A stretch of 64,000 nucleotides of DNA, taken from positions 20,678-84,677 of the forward strand of contig NZ_FOSR01000014.1 of the NCBI RefSeq assembly GCF_900114325.1. Direction: 5' to 3'. Within the stretch, counting starts at the first letter, position 1, and each line of letters opens with the position of its first letter. Source of the stretch: Rhodanobacter glycinis (GTDB taxonomy: Bacteria; Pseudomonadota; Gammaproteobacteria; Xanthomonadales; Rhodanobacteraceae). Below are positions 34,479 through 43,857 of the stretch, piece by piece. The notes below the pieces were generated by a model, which had not been told where the DNA came from, searched no databases, and saw only the letters and a list, made by a program, of their open reading frames with translations. Made by a program: the position numbers and the translations under genes.

Positions 34479-36233
34479 CTAGTTGCCTTTCTTGCGGTCG
34501 TTGCCGTAATCCGGCTCGGGGCCGCCGGCGGCGATGAAGCGGTCGATGCGTGCTTCCAGCACCGGCAACGGCACCGAGCCGGTGGACAGCACGGTGTCGT
34601 GGAAGGCGCGGATGTCGAACTTCTCGCCCAGTGCCTGCTCCGCCTTGGCGCGCAGCTCGCGGATCTTCAGGTAGCCCAGCTCGTAGCTGTCGGCCTGGCC
34701 GGGCCAGCTGATGTAGCGGTCCACCTCGTTGGCAATTTCCAGCGTCGACAGCGCGGTGTTTTCGGTGAGGTAATCGATCGCCTGCTGGCGCGTCCAGCCC
34801 AGGTGATGGATGCCGGTGTCGACCACCAGCCGGCAGGCGCGCCACATCTGGTAGGTGAGGAAGCCGAACTTCTGGTACGGCGTCTTGTAGATGCCCATCT
34901 CGTTGCCGAGGAATTCCGAATACAGCCCCCAGCCTTCACCGTAGGCGGAGATGTAGCCATTGCGGCGGAACGCAGGCTGGCTGTGGTCCTCGCCGGCCAG
35001 TTCCAGTTGCAGCGAATGGCCCGGATAGGATTCGTGCAGGGTCAGCGCCGGCATGTTGAATAGCGCACGCGACTTCAGGTCGTAGGTGTTGACCAGGTAT
35101 TCGCTGGCGCCGCCGCGGCCGGAGGTGTAGTACGGCGCGATATCGGCCGGTACCGGCACGATGGTGAAGCGCTCGCGCGGCAGGTGGCCGAAGAATTTCG
35201 ACATCTGGCCATCCACTTCCTTGGCCACCCAGGCGGTCTTGTCGAGCAGTTCCTGCGGCGTCTTGGCGTAGAACTTCGGATCGGTGCGCAGGTAGTGCAG
35301 GAACTCGGCGAAGCTGCCCTTGAAGCCGCTCTGCTTCATCACATCGAGCATCTGCGCGTGGATCTTCGCCACCTGCTTCAGGCCGATGGCGTGGATCTGG
35401 TCCGGCGTGAGGTCGAGCGTGGTGTATTCGCGGATCTGCTGGCGGTAATAGGCCTTGCCGTCCGGCAGCGCTTCGGCGGCCAGCGTGGTGCGCGCATGCG
35501 GCACGTAATCGTCGTCGAAGAACGTCAGCAGTTTCGCGTAGGCGGGAATCACGCCGTTGGCGATGATCTGCTTCGCCTGTGCCTGCAACTTCGCGGCCGT
35601 GGCCGCCGGCATGGTGGCCGGCATGTGCAGGAACGGCTGGTAGAAGCTGCTCCGGGTGGGGTCCTTCAGTTCGGCCACCGCGGCGATGGAGCGATCCCGT
35701 CCGTCCAGCACCGCGCGTGGCACGCTGAAGCCGCGCTTGAGGCCCAGCCGCATGTTGGCGATCTGCTGCTGGAAGTAGTGCGGCACTTCGCCAAGCCGGC
35801 GCAGGTATTTCTGGTAATCCACCGTGCTGCGCAGGTGGTCGCCGCCCAGCTCGTAGCCCAGGTCGCCCCAGAACGAGGAATCGCTGTTGAACGGCATCTG
35901 CCATTGCCTGAACTGCTGGTCGGCGATGAAGTTGCGGATCTGCTCGCGGTATACCGCGTAATTCACCCGGTCGACCTGGGTGAGCTGCTTCACGTCGATC
36001 GCGTCGAGCTGCTGCATCACCTTGCGCCAGTAGTCGAGGCGCTGTTGCTGGCTGGTGGCGTCGACGCTGTCCAGCCGGCTGTTGTCCGGCTTCGCGCTGG
36101 CGCCCGCCTGGCCGGTGCGCCACGCCCACTCGTGCTGGTAGATCGTGCGGAAGCGATCGTCCGTGGTTCCGGCCTGCGCGCAGGCGCCATACACAAGGCC
36201 TGCCAGCAGCAGACTACCCAGCCATCGGTTCAT
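34479..36233 (-). CDS. DUF885 family secreted metallohydrolase-like protein
   Basis: This 584 aa protein belongs to the DUF885 family of exported proteins. A signal peptide (MNRWLGSLLLAGLVYGACAQAG) is followed by a helical body. The probable zinc motif HESYPGH occupies residues 400-406, and a downstream SAYGEGWGLYSE supplies a further Glu, as in M3/M32-type metallopeptidases. Family members are annotated as dipeptidases or carboxypeptidase-like without much experimental support. The start at 36233 gives the signal peptide, while the longer frame to 36290 does not. Confidence 0.87.
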   Translation of the reverse strand: MNRWLGSLLLAGLVYGACAQAGTTDDRFRTIYQHEWAWRTGQAGASAKPDNSRLDSVDATSQQQRLDYWRKVMQQLDAIDVKQLTQVDRVNYAVYREQIRNFIADQQFRQWQMPFNSDSSFWGDLGYELGGDHLRSTVDYQKYLRRLGEVPHYFQQQIANMRLGLKRGFSVPRAVLDGRDRSIAAVAELKDPTRSSFYQPFLHMPATMPAATAAKLQAQAKQIIANGVIPAYAKLLTFFDDDYVPHARTTLAAEALPDGKAYYRQQIREYTTLDLTPDQIHAIGLKQVAKIHAQMLDVMKQSGFKGSFAEFLHYLRTDPKFYAKTPQELLDKTAWVAKEVDGQMSKFFGHLPRERFTIVPVPADIAPYYTSGRGGASEYLVNTYDLKSRALFNMPALTLHESYPGHSLQLELAGEDHSQPAFRRNGYISAYGEGWGLYSEFLGNEMGIYKTPYQKFGFLTYQMWRACRLVVDTGIHHLGWTRQQAIDYLTENTALSTLEIANEVDRYISWPGQADSYELGYLKIRELRAKAEQALGEKFDIRAFHDTVLSTGSVPLPVLEARIDRFIAAGGPEPDYGNDRKKGN

Positions 36234-36332
36234 CGGCACATCTCCACGCTTCAAATGCGTCGATGATCGCACCGAATGCGCGGCAGGCACCGTGCCGATA
36301 GGCAGGCCCGTGCTGCGCAGAGACGTCTCCGA

Positions 36333-37037
36333 TTACTCCATGCCGCTGTAGTAGCCGCGCATCGCCAGCAGGTAGGCATCCAGGTCGCGGCCGGCCACGT
36401 TGGCGAACACCTCGTCGGTTTCGGCCAGGGTATCGATGCGGTCCGGGCGGAAATTGCGGAAGCCTTCGCGCAGGCGGCACCACGCGCCCAGCGTCCACTT
36501 GCCGCCCCAGAAAGCCAGGCACAGCGGCTCGACCTCGCGCGCGCTGGCGTTGCCGGTTTCGTCGCGATAGTCCAGCCGCAGCACGCGGCTGGCGCCGATG
36601 GCGGCGTGCAGGCGATCGATGCGCGCGGCGAATTCGATGCTTTTTTCGTCGCGCCACATCGGCGCGTAAATGCGTGTGCGCGCGGCCCGTTCGCGCAATT
36701 CCGGCGGCAGCACGGCCTCGATCTTCAGCAAGGCCGCCTGCGCGCCAGCAGCCAGCTTGTCGCCGGCAAACGCGCGCACGAAACGCGTGCCGACCACCAG
36801 CGATTCGAGCTCGTCGGCGGTGAACATCAGCGGCGGGATGTCCGAACCCTTGCGCAAGACGTAACCGACCCCGGCCTCGCCTTCGATCGGCACGCCGGAC
36901 AACTGCAGGTCGGCCACGTCGCGATACACCGTGCGCAGCGAGACCCCGAGCGTGGCAGCCAGGTTGCGCGCCTGCAGCGCGGTACGGCGCCCGCGCAAGG
37001 CATGGATGATGAGGAACAGGCGGTCGGCTCGGCGCAT
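36333..37037 (-). CDS. WYL-domain transcriptional regulator (YafY-like)
   Basis: This 234 aa regulator has an N-terminal HTH_11 winged helix (MRRADRLFLIIHALRGRRTALQARNLAATLGVS, then RTVYRDVADL) and a C-terminal WYL ligand-sensing domain (about 130-215). WYL regulators sense nucleotides or other small ligands, and some regulate DNA repair or defence genes. The target here is unknown. The nearest genes are the DUF885 gene downstream and the GST operon upstream. The ATG at 37037 is chosen because RRADRLF is the common start for the family. Confidence 0.87.
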   Translation of the reverse strand: MRRADRLFLIIHALRGRRTALQARNLAATLGVSLRTVYRDVADLQLSGVPIEGEAGVGYVLRKGSDIPPLMFTADELESLVVGTRFVRAFAGDKLAAGAQAALLKIEAVLPPELRERAARTRIYAPMWRDEKSIEFAARIDRLHAAIGASRVLRLDYRDETGNASAREVEPLCLAFWGGKWTLGAWCRLREGFRNFRPDRIDTLAETDEVFANVAGRDLDAYLLAMRGYYSGME

Positions 37038-37133
37038 TGACGCATCATGCCGCGAAGCGGATCGCAGCGCCTGCGACAACGGTCATGCATCGCGGCATGA
37101 CCGATGGCAGGGACGCGCCGGCCGTTCACCGCA

Positions 37134-37769
37134 TCAATCCTGCTTCGCAGCCAACAATTCGGCGTCCTTGGCTGCGGCACGCTGCACGGCGGGGCGCGCG
37201 GCCACGCGGTCGATATAGGCGCGGATCGTCGGCGTCGCCGGCACCAGCCCGAACTGGGTGGTCCAGCCCAGCGCGATGCCCCACAGCACGTCGACGGCGG
37301 TGAAGCGCTCGCCGAGCAGCCACGGGCCCTGGGCGAGCTGGCCGGACAAGGCGTTGAACACGTCGTCCCAGCTGCCGTAGGGCGATTGCCGCGACGGCGG
37401 TGGATCGCGCTTCATCGAACGGTCGATCAGCGCCGGCTCGAAGCACGAACCGTAGAACACCATCCAGCGCAGATACGGGCCGCGCAACGGATCGTCCAGC
37501 GCCGGTGCCAGCCCGGCGGCGGGAAAACGGTCGGCCAGATAGATGAACACCGCCGGCTGCTCGGCCACCAGCGCGCCGTCATGCAGGATCGCCGGCACCT
37601 TGCCCATCGGGTTGATCGCCAGGTATTCGGGCTGGCGCTGGGTACCGGCCTGCAGATCGAGCAGATGCACGTCGTAATCGACACCCAGCTCTTCAAGCAG
37701 CGCGTGGGCACCGGTCGAGCGGCTTTGCAGGGCGTGGAAGAAGGTGGGGCGTGAGCTGGTCATGGACAT
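37134..37769 (-). CDS. Glutathione S-transferase
   Basis: This 211 aa cytosolic GST has the thioredoxin-like N-terminal domain (about 5-85, with NPMGKVPAILHDGALVAEQPAVFIYLAD, containing the cis-Pro and glutathione-contact residues) and an all-helical C-terminal domain (about 95-205, ALSGQLAQGPWLLGERFTAVDVLWG). It is probably the last gene of an operon with a GFA-family gene 13 bases upstream. Substrate is unknown. The active residue in this class is usually Ser or Tyr near the N-terminus, and Ser16 or Ser18 are the candidates here. Confidence 0.9.
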   Translation of the reverse strand: MSMTSSRPTFFHALQSRSTGAHALLEELGVDYDVHLLDLQAGTQRQPEYLAINPMGKVPAILHDGALVAEQPAVFIYLADRFPAAGLAPALDDPLRGPYLRWMVFYGSCFEPALIDRSMKRDPPPSRQSPYGSWDDVFNALSGQLAQGPWLLGERFTAVDVLWGIALGWTTQFGLVPATPTIRAYIDRVAARPAVQRAAAKDAELLAAKQD

Positions 37770-37782
37770 TCCCTCGGCAGAT

Positions 37783-38190
37783 TTACAGGTGCCGTGTCTC
37801 GGCGGGCGGATTCATCCAGTTGTCGTGGCGACCGTCGGAAAAACGCAGCGGCGCGTCGATCAGTTCGCCCGGCTCCACGTCATCCAGGCAGGCCAGGTTG
37901 ATCGACATGAAATCGCCGCCAAGCTCCTCGATATGACCGCGCCCGAACGGTCGCACGCCGCAATGCCGGCAGAACAGATGGTGCATGCTGTGCGAGTTGA
38001 ACTGGTAGTCGGACAGTACATCCTCGCCGCCGAGCAGACGGAAGGCATCCGGCTTCACGATCACGCCCCAATAGCGCGTCTTGGTGCAGATCGAACAATT
38101 GCAGCGGCCGGTGCCGGTGGCCAGGTCGATGTCGGCCTCGTAGCGCACGGCGCCGCAATGGCAACTGCCGTGATAGGTCTTCTTGGTCAT
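37783..38190 (-). CDS. GFA family zinc-binding protein (glutathione-dependent formaldehyde-activating-like)
   Basis: This 135 aa protein has the beta-tent fold of the GFA/Mss4-like family. The zinc-binding cysteines are visible: [10 protein letters not shown] near residue 10, [13 protein letters not shown] near 33 and [11 protein letters not shown] near 98. Characterised members were proposed to speed up S-hydroxymethylglutathione formation, though that activity is disputed. It is cotranslated with the upstream small gene (4-base overlap) and precedes a GST gene, which supports a glutathione-linked role. Confidence 0.87.
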   Translation of the reverse strand: MTKKTYHGSCHCGAVRYEADIDLATGTGRCNCSICTKTRYWGVIVKPDAFRLLGGEDVLSDYQFNSHSMHHLFCRHCGVRPFGRGHIEELGGDFMSINLACLDDVEPGELIDAPLRFSDGRHDNWMNPPAETRHL

Positions 38191-38396
38191 GATTGGCTCC
38201 GATGACGGGAATCCAGGTGCAGCAGGTTGGCGAGCGCCACCCGCAAGCCGCGCCGCGGCGCCGGCGCGGATGACCGTGCGGGCGCGGGCACGGGTGAATC
38301 GGGCACTTTGGGCAGATGGAACTGGCCGTCGCGCAGCAGGCCGTTCATGTACAGCGGACGGTACGCCATCAGCAGGCGTTGCAGGGCAGGACGCAT
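38187..38396 (-). CDS. Small hypothetical protein within the detoxification operon
   Basis: This 69 aa protein matches no known family. It has a basic, leucine-rich N-terminus ([21 protein letters not shown]), a Pro/Ala-rich middle and a Leu/Arg-rich end. Its stop overlaps the GFA start by four bases (ATGA), and it begins 10 bases after the DJ-1-like gene. The tight spacing suggests that it is translated. It may mainly serve to couple translation of the neighbours. Confidence 0.55.
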   Translation of the reverse strand: MRPALQRLLMAYRPLYMNGLLRDGQFHLPKVPDSPVPAPARSSAPAPRRGLRVALANLLHLDSRHRSQS

Positions 38397-38406
38397 GGTG
38401 GTTTCC

Positions 38407-39009
38407 TCAGGCGGCGGCTTCAACCGCCACCCAGGGCGGCAGTGCGTGTTTGAACAGGCGGTACCAGTCCTCGCGTTCGGCGGGGCTGTACAGGTCCAGG
38501 GTGCGGATCACCTCGCGTGCGAATTCCACGCTGCCGAGATGGCTGGCGGTGATCGTGCCGCCATCGCTTACCGCCAGCACGTTGGCGTCGTACTGGTCGG
38601 CCCCGCTGTAGTCGGGAACGCGGCTGGCGATATGGCCCGGCCAGTTGCCGGTGTGCCGGCAAGCATCCAGCAAGCCGGCGCGGGCCAGGGCCAGCACGCC
38701 GCTGTCGATGCCGGCCACCGGTGCACCGGCGGCATGCAGACGGCGCAACGCCGCCACCGCCGACTCGCCCTCGCCGCGCTGCCACAGGTGGCCGCCGGGC
38801 ACGATCAGCATGGCGGCGCGCTGCAGGTCCAGCTCGGCCAGGGCCAGCTCGGGCTGCACCGCAAGACCGCCCATCGAAACCACCGGGGCCAGGGTGAAGC
38901 CGACCGTGCGCACCCGCCAGTCGCCGGGGCGGCGAACCTCGCACAGTGCCAGCGCGGCCTGCCAGTCGGCGAAACCGTCGAAAACCAGGAAATAGACCGT
39001 GTCGCGCAT
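38407..39009 (-). CDS. DJ-1/PfpI superfamily protein lacking the usual nucleophilic cysteine
   Basis: This 200 aa protein has the class I glutamine amidotransferase-like fold of DJ-1/PfpI ([25 protein letters not shown] at the start, [14 protein letters not shown] near residue 70). At the nucleophile elbow the family has Ala-x-Cys-x-Gly, but here the segment reads [10 protein letters not shown], so the catalytic Cys is replaced by Asp. The protein may therefore bind rather than transform its ligand. It is first gene of a four-gene operon with GFA and GST genes. The ATG at 39009 gives the standard N-terminus. Confidence 0.85.
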   Translation of the reverse strand: MRDTVYFLVFDGFADWQAALALCEVRRPGDWRVRTVGFTLAPVVSMGGLAVQPELALAELDLQRAAMLIVPGGHLWQRGEGESAVAALRRLHAAGAPVAGIDSGVLALARAGLLDACRHTGNWPGHIASRVPDYSGADQYDANVLAVSDGGTITASHLGSVEFAREVIRTLDLYSPAEREDWYRLFKHALPPWVAVEAAA

Positions 39010-39149
39010 GTCGTTCCCTCCGTGATGGAGGTACAGCATGCGCACCCCCTGCTGCCAACGTGCTGTCAGCAGGGGGCTACCGGCTGGCGCCGGAAGGCCG
39101 GAGCCGGGACAATGGGCGTTCTTTTCGCCAAGGATTCGACGGACTCGAC

Positions 39150-40172
39150 ATGAAGCCCATCTCGCTGATCCAGTTCCTGATCGAGGAACGCCGCGCCAAT
39201 CACATCAACGCCGAGCTTTCGCTGCTGATCGAGGTGGTGGCGCGCGCCTGCAAGCGCATCGCCGTGGCCACCGGCAAGGGCGCACTGGGCGACGTGCTGG
39301 GCAATGCCGGCACCGACAACGTGCAGGGCGAGGCGCAGAAGAAGCTCGACGTGATCTCCAACGAGATCCTGCTGGAGGCGAACGCCTGGGGCGGCCACCT
39401 GGCGGCCTGTGCCTCGGAAGAAATGGAAGACCCGCAGCCGATTCCGGACGGCTACCCGAAGGGCCACCACCTGCTGCTGTTCGATCCGCTGGACGGCAGC
39501 TCCAACATCGACGTGAACATCTCGGTCGGCACCATCTTCTCGGTGCTGCGCTGCCCCGACAACGCGGTCGAACCGAAGGCGGAACATTTCCTGCAGCCGG
39601 GCACCACCCAGCTTGCCGCCGGTTACGTGGTGTACGGCCCGGCCACCGTGCTGGTGCTGACCATCGGCCACGGCACCCACGAATTCACGCTGGACCGTGA
39701 AGTGGGCAGCTTCGTGCTGAGCCGCCGCAACCTGCGCATTCCGGAAGCCACCGCCGAATTCGCCATCAACATGTCCAACCAGCGCCACTGGGAAGCGCCG
39801 ATGCAGCGTTACATCGGCGAACTGCTGGCCGGCAAGGACGGTCCGCGCGGCAAGGACTTCAACATGCGCTGGGTGGCCTCGATGGTCGCCGACGTGCACC
39901 GCATCCTCACCCGCGGCGGCGTGTTCTTCTACCCGATGGACGCCAAGATCGCCGCCAAGGGCGCCACCGGCAAGCTGCGCCTGATGTACGAAGCCAACCC
40001 GATGGCCTTCATCGTCGAGCAGGCCGGCGGCGTCGCCACCACCGGCCGCCAGCGCATCATGGACGTGCAGCCCACCGCACTGCACCAGCGCGTGCCGGTA
40101 TTCCTCGGCTCGAAGCAGGAAATCGAACTGGCCACGCGTTACCACATGGACGCCGACGAAGCGCAGGGCTGA
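39150..40172 (+). CDS. fbp: Fructose-1,6-bisphosphatase, class I
   Basis: This 340 aa enzyme removes the 1-phosphate from fructose 1,6-bisphosphate in gluconeogenesis, with divalent metal. The metal- and substrate-binding motif [13 protein letters not shown] is present in full. So are the upstream EEMED acidic cluster and the sugar-phosphate region [20 protein letters not shown]. Length is normal. It is monocistronic, divergent from the DJ-1-like operon and convergent with the SDR at 40201. Confidence 0.96.
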   Translation: MKPISLIQFLIEERRANHINAELSLLIEVVARACKRIAVATGKGALGDVLGNAGTDNVQGEAQKKLDVISNEILLEANAWGGHLAACASEEMEDPQPIPDGYPKGHHLLLFDPLDGSSNIDVNISVGTIFSVLRCPDNAVEPKAEHFLQPGTTQLAAGYVVYGPATVLVLTIGHGTHEFTLDREVGSFVLSRRNLRIPEATAEFAINMSNQRHWEAPMQRYIGELLAGKDGPRGKDFNMRWVASMVADVHRILTRGGVFFYPMDAKIAAKGATGKLRLMYEANPMAFIVEQAGGVATTGRQRIMDVQPTALHQRVPVFLGSKQEIELATRYHMDADEAQG

Positions 40173-40200
40173 GTCGACCCCGCGCACCGGCGCACATGTC

Positions 40201-40959
40201 TCAGCGCGCCGTCATACCGCCATCGGCGGGGTAATTCGCGCCGGTCAGGAACTTGCCGCGGTCGGACACCAGCAGTGCGACGACCTCGGCGATGTCTTCG
40301 GTGGCACCGATCCGACCCAGCGGAATATTCCGCAGCCAGTCGTCGGCGGAGAATCCCGGCGTCGCCTTGGCAAACTCTTCGGAACCTGGCGTCGCGATGA
40401 CGCCGGGCGAGACCACGTTCACCCGGATGCCGCTTGGCGCCAGTTCCATCGCCAGCGTGCGCGAGTAGTAATTGAGCGCCGCCTTGGCCGCGCCGTAGTG
40501 CGCAAAGGGGCCGAACGGCATCGTCGCTGCAGCCGAAGAAAGGTTCACGACGGCGGCAGCCTTCGACGCCCGCAGCGCCGGGAGCACGGCATTCGTCAGG
40601 CGGATCGCGGCGAACAGGTTGAGCGCCATGCTGTCGTGCCACGCCTGGTCGGGAATCGTCCACGACCCTGCCAGAAACGCGTTTGCACCGCCCGCGTTGT
40701 TCACCAGAATGTCGAGACCGCCGAGCGCGGCGAGCGCCTTCGTCGCGATCGCCTCCACGCCTTCGCCCGTGCTGGCGTCGCCGGCGACGAACGTTGCCCC
40801 CTTGGGCATGTCGTCGTTGGGTGTACGCGCCGCGATGACAACCTTGGCGCCGGCATCGAGCAGGCGTTGCGCGATGGCCGCGCCAATGCCACGCGTGCCT
40901 CCGGTGACCAGGGCACGGCGGCCGATGAGTTCCTTCGAGAAATCGAGTTTGTCGGACAT
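40201..40959 (-). CDS. Short-chain dehydrogenase/reductase (second SDR)
   Basis: This 252 aa classical SDR carries the cofactor motif TGGTRGIG, the NNAGG structural motif, Ser in LSSAAATM and active-site YGAAK. The C-terminal end GANYPADGGMTAR is typical of 3-oxoacyl-ACP-reductase-like SDRs. It belongs to a three-gene minus-strand group with an NAD(P)-binding oxidoreductase gene and another SDR gene, all near a divergent LysR gene. The substrate is unknown. Confidence 0.88.
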   Translation of the reverse strand: MSDKLDFSKELIGRRALVTGGTRGIGAAIAQRLLDAGAKVVIAARTPNDDMPKGATFVAGDASTGEGVEAIATKALAALGGLDILVNNAGGANAFLAGSWTIPDQAWHDSMALNLFAAIRLTNAVLPALRASKAAAVVNLSSAAATMPFGPFAHYGAAKAALNYYSRTLAMELAPSGIRVNVVSPGVIATPGSEEFAKATPGFSADDWLRNIPLGRIGATEDIAEVVALLVSDRGKFLTGANYPADGGMTAR

Positions 40960-41050
40960 GAGATGTTTCCTCGCAGAGAGGTTGATGTTTCCGGAGCCGT
41001 GATTCAGGCGGCAGGGCGATCACGATCTGGTCGTGACCGCCTTGTTTCGC

Positions 41051-41653
41051 TCACGGCGTTTTCTTGAACAGATCCTGGAAGATCAGCGGCCCCCAGCTGT
41101 TGCCCCGCGCCTGCACCAGCGCGCCACCTTCGCCGAGCTTGCCGAGCTGGACGGGCGCGAAGCCGAGTTGTTCGGCGAGTGCCGCCACCGTCTCCGCCGC
41201 GTCGGCGTCATCGCTCGACAAAAACACCACCCGGCGACCGCCGCTGACGTGCGGATCTTCGGCAAGCACGCCGGCGGCGAGGTGATTGAAGCCCTTCACG
41301 AGCCTGGCGCCGGGGAAGGCCTTGGCCACGAAGGCCGAGGACGGCAGGCCGGCGAGCTCGTCGACGGGGTCGGCAAACGTGTTCATCGCATCGATGATCG
41401 TCTTGCCCTTCCAGTTCGGCAGCGCGTTGGCGACCTCCGGGTGCGACTCGAAACGCACGGCCAGAAAGACGACGTCCGCCTTGACCGCGTCCGCCAGTTT
41501 CCTGGGGATGACGGTGGGTCCGATCGCGGCCGCGGCGGAGGCAAAGCTGGCCGGGTCGCGGGTGGTGGCAACGGATACGTCGATGCCGTTGCGGGCAAAC
41601 GCCCTGGCCAGGGCCTGGCCGATCTTGCCGAAACCGATAATTGCGTAGCTCAT
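41051..41653 (-). CDS. NAD(P)-binding oxidoreductase, F420 reductase/PyrR-like
   Basis: This 200 aa protein is a single Rossmann-fold domain. It starts directly with the dinucleotide-binding MSYAIIGFGKIGQALARAF (Gly-x-Gly-x-x-Gly), followed by an F420-dependent NADP reductase-like core including KGKTIIDAMNTFADPV and FPGARLVKGFNH. In organisms without F420 such proteins act as NADPH-dependent reductases of unassigned substrates. The ATG at 41653 is chosen because it begins the Rossmann fold. It lies between two SDR genes on the same strand. Confidence 0.82.
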   Translation of the reverse strand: MSYAIIGFGKIGQALARAFARNGIDVSVATTRDPASFASAAAAIGPTVIPRKLADAVKADVVFLAVRFESHPEVANALPNWKGKTIIDAMNTFADPVDELAGLPSSAFVAKAFPGARLVKGFNHLAAGVLAEDPHVSGGRRVVFLSSDDADAAETVAALAEQLGFAPVQLGKLGEGGALVQARGNSWGPLIFQDLFKKTP

Positions 41654-41729
41654 GGTTTTTCCTTGGGTTTGGCACCACGCCTTGGCGGCGCTCCGAAGCA
41701 TCGAATGGAGCACCGCAGGACGCAGCGCG

Positions 41730-42464
41730 TCAGATTTGCGCCAGGCCGCCGTCGACGGCGAGCTCGCTGGCGGTCATGAAGCTGCTGTCCGACGAGGCGA
41801 GAAAGGCCGCCGCCGCGCCGATCTCCATCGGTTCGGCCATGCGTTGCAGCGGGTTCATCGCGGCGAAGGCCTTCATGCCTTCCTCGCCCACCGCCGCCTT
41901 GGCCAGTTCGGTCGCCGTCGGCCCGGGCGACAGCACGTTCACCCGGATGCCGGTGCCCTTCAGGTCTTCCGCCCAGCTCCGTGCGAGGTTGCGCACGGCC
42001 GCCTTGCTGGCGCTGTAGATGCTGAAGGCCGGGGCACCGGTGGTGCCGGCGCTCGATCCGGTGAGGATGATCGAGCCACCCTGGCCCATCAGCGGCAACG
42101 CCTTCTGCACCGTGAAGGTCGTCCCCTTCACATTGGTCTCGAAGGTTTCGTCCATCTGCTCGGCGGTGATCTCGCCGAGCGGAAGCAGGCTTCCCGTCCC
42201 GGCATTGGCGAAGACGATATCGAGGGTTCCGCGCTCGGCCTTCACTGCCGCGTAGAGTCGGTCCAGGTCGGCCAGGTCGGAAACCGAGCCTTTCACTGCG
42301 CGGGCGTTGGGCCCGAGCTCGGCTACCGCGGCGTCAAGCGCTTCCTGGCGACGGCCGAAGATGAAGACGAAGGCGCCCTCCTCGATGAAGCGCCTGGCGG
42401 CGGCGTGGCCGATGCCGGTTGCGCCACCGGTGATGACGGCGGTCTTTCCAAGCAGTCTGTTCAT
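41730..42464 (-). CDS. Short-chain dehydrogenase/reductase (third SDR)
   Basis: This 244 aa SDR has the cofactor motif TGGATGIG, the structural segment FANAGTGS, Ser in TGSSAGTTG and active-site YSASK. The internal ATG at 42464 (MNRLLGKTAVITGG) gives the normal start. It is the gene nearest to the divergent LysR regulator (107 bases between starts), so the group 42464 to 40201 is likely its regulon. Confidence 0.88.
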   Translation of the reverse strand: MNRLLGKTAVITGGATGIGHAAARRFIEEGAFVFIFGRRQEALDAAVAELGPNARAVKGSVSDLADLDRLYAAVKAERGTLDIVFANAGTGSLLPLGEITAEQMDETFETNVKGTTFTVQKALPLMGQGGSIILTGSSAGTTGAPAFSIYSASKAAVRNLARSWAEDLKGTGIRVNVLSPGPTATELAKAAVGEEGMKAFAAMNPLQRMAEPMEIGAAAAFLASSDSSFMTASELAVDGGLAQI

Positions 42465-42571
42465 GTCATGCACCTGGGTTTTCCGTTGAAGACAGAAACC
42501 AAGATGGGCTGTTGACACATCAATACAATTGACGAAAAACTGCTAAATAAGATCTATTCTTTGGATGAATT

Positions 42572-43519
42572 GTGCTCGACAACGTCACCATCAACCAACT
42601 GCGTGCGTTCGTTGCGGTATGCGACCAGGGCAGTTTCTCGGGTGCGGCGCGGAAACTCAGCCGCGCGCAATCGGCCATCAGCCACGCGATCAAGGCGCTG
42701 GAAAGCGCGTTCGATGTCGAATTGTTCGAGCGCAACACCCGCAAGGCCCAGCTCACCGCGACCGGGCGCAGCCTGTTGCCGGACGCACGGGCGGTGATTT
42801 CACGCACGGAAGAAATGAAGACCCGCGCCGGCTCGATCGCCAGAGCCGGGGCGCCCCAGCTTTCGGTGGCGGTTGATGTCTATTTCCCGCGCGCCCAGCT
42901 GATCGACGGTTTGCGGACGCTGCAAGTGGAGTTCCCCACCGCGGCGATCAACCTGCGCATCACCACCATGCAAGGCGGCGAGAGGCTGGTGTTCGAAAGA
43001 GAGTGCGCGCTGGCCGTCACGATCGAGAACGTGCCGGCGGTGAACCCGGATGCCATCGAACGCCACTGGCTGTGCGAGGCGGAGATGGCGACGGTATGCG
43101 CACCATCCCACCCGCTCGCTTCGACACCGAAGCCGATCCCGTCGGACGAGTTCGGTCGACATGTCCAGATCGTCGTCACCGACAACCAGCCGCACGCGGA
43201 AAAGACCCAACAGGGCGTGGCCGGCAAGCGCCAGTGGCTGGTCAACGACCTCGGCGCCAAGCGCGATCTGCTCAAGGCCGGCCTCGGCTGGGGACACATG
43301 CCGCGACACCTCGTCGGCGAGGATCTGGCCAGTGGAGAGCTGATTGAACTCGAGCGCCGCGCCTGGCACCTTGGCCCGCTCACGTTCATGGTCTCGCAAC
43401 GACGGGGCCATGACCTCTCCCCATGCGAGTCACGGCTGGTCGAGCTGCTTGGCAAACCCCAAGGCATCCCGAAGGAAGCCGGGCGGCGCCCCATCCCGGG
43501 CACGGGCGCGAAAGTTTGA
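42572..43519 (+). CDS. LysR family transcriptional regulator (GTG start)
   Basis: This 315 aa LysR regulator has its helix-turn-helix at about 18-45 (GSFSGAARKLSRAQSAISHAIKAL) and an effector domain from about residue 90 (PQLSVAVDVYFPRAQLIDGL). The start is a GTG at 42572, because no ATG in frame lies at the family's normal N-terminus. It is divergent from the third SDR, and the 107-base, AT-rich gap is the likely operator region. It probably controls the SDR/oxidoreductase group. Confidence 0.85.
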   Translation: MLDNVTINQLRAFVAVCDQGSFSGAARKLSRAQSAISHAIKALESAFDVELFERNTRKAQLTATGRSLLPDARAVISRTEEMKTRAGSIARAGAPQLSVAVDVYFPRAQLIDGLRTLQVEFPTAAINLRITTMQGGERLVFERECALAVTIENVPAVNPDAIERHWLCEAEMATVCAPSHPLASTPKPIPSDEFGRHVQIVVTDNQPHAEKTQQGVAGKRQWLVNDLGAKRDLLKAGLGWGHMPRHLVGEDLASGELIELERRAWHLGPLTFMVSQRRGHDLSPCESRLVELLGKPQGIPKEAGRRPIPGTGAKV

Positions 43520-43857
43520 AGTCCGCTTGCATGCATCGCCTGCTGCTCGTGGCAGAACGTTCGCCATGAGGACCAGCTGCGCGTGCTGGACGGACATGAT
43601 CACCGCGCTGGTGATGATCAATGATGCAAATTCCTTGCTGACCGGCCAGAGTCGACCCTAAGCGGACGTGCGTGGCTTCAATGCCGGCAGGGAGTCCTAA
43701 CGCTATCCTGCAGTATGCTCATTTGATCTATCGCGGCGAGCGCACATTCAAGAAGCGCTGGCGTTCACAAGGCAGCTTATAGCCGCGGCACCGCAACCCA
43801 TAGCCGAACGCTGCAGAGGTCAATCAACAGCGGCGCCGGCGCGTCCACGTGGTGGCA
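43520..43857. other. Gene-free stretch between LysR and cupredoxin genes
   Basis: About 340 bases downstream of the LysR gene and downstream of the cupredoxin gene (convergent ends). A hairpin-like CATGATCACCGCGCTGGTGA lies near 43596. No gene, insertion-sequence end or repeat shared with other parts of the window was recognised. Confidence 0.35.
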
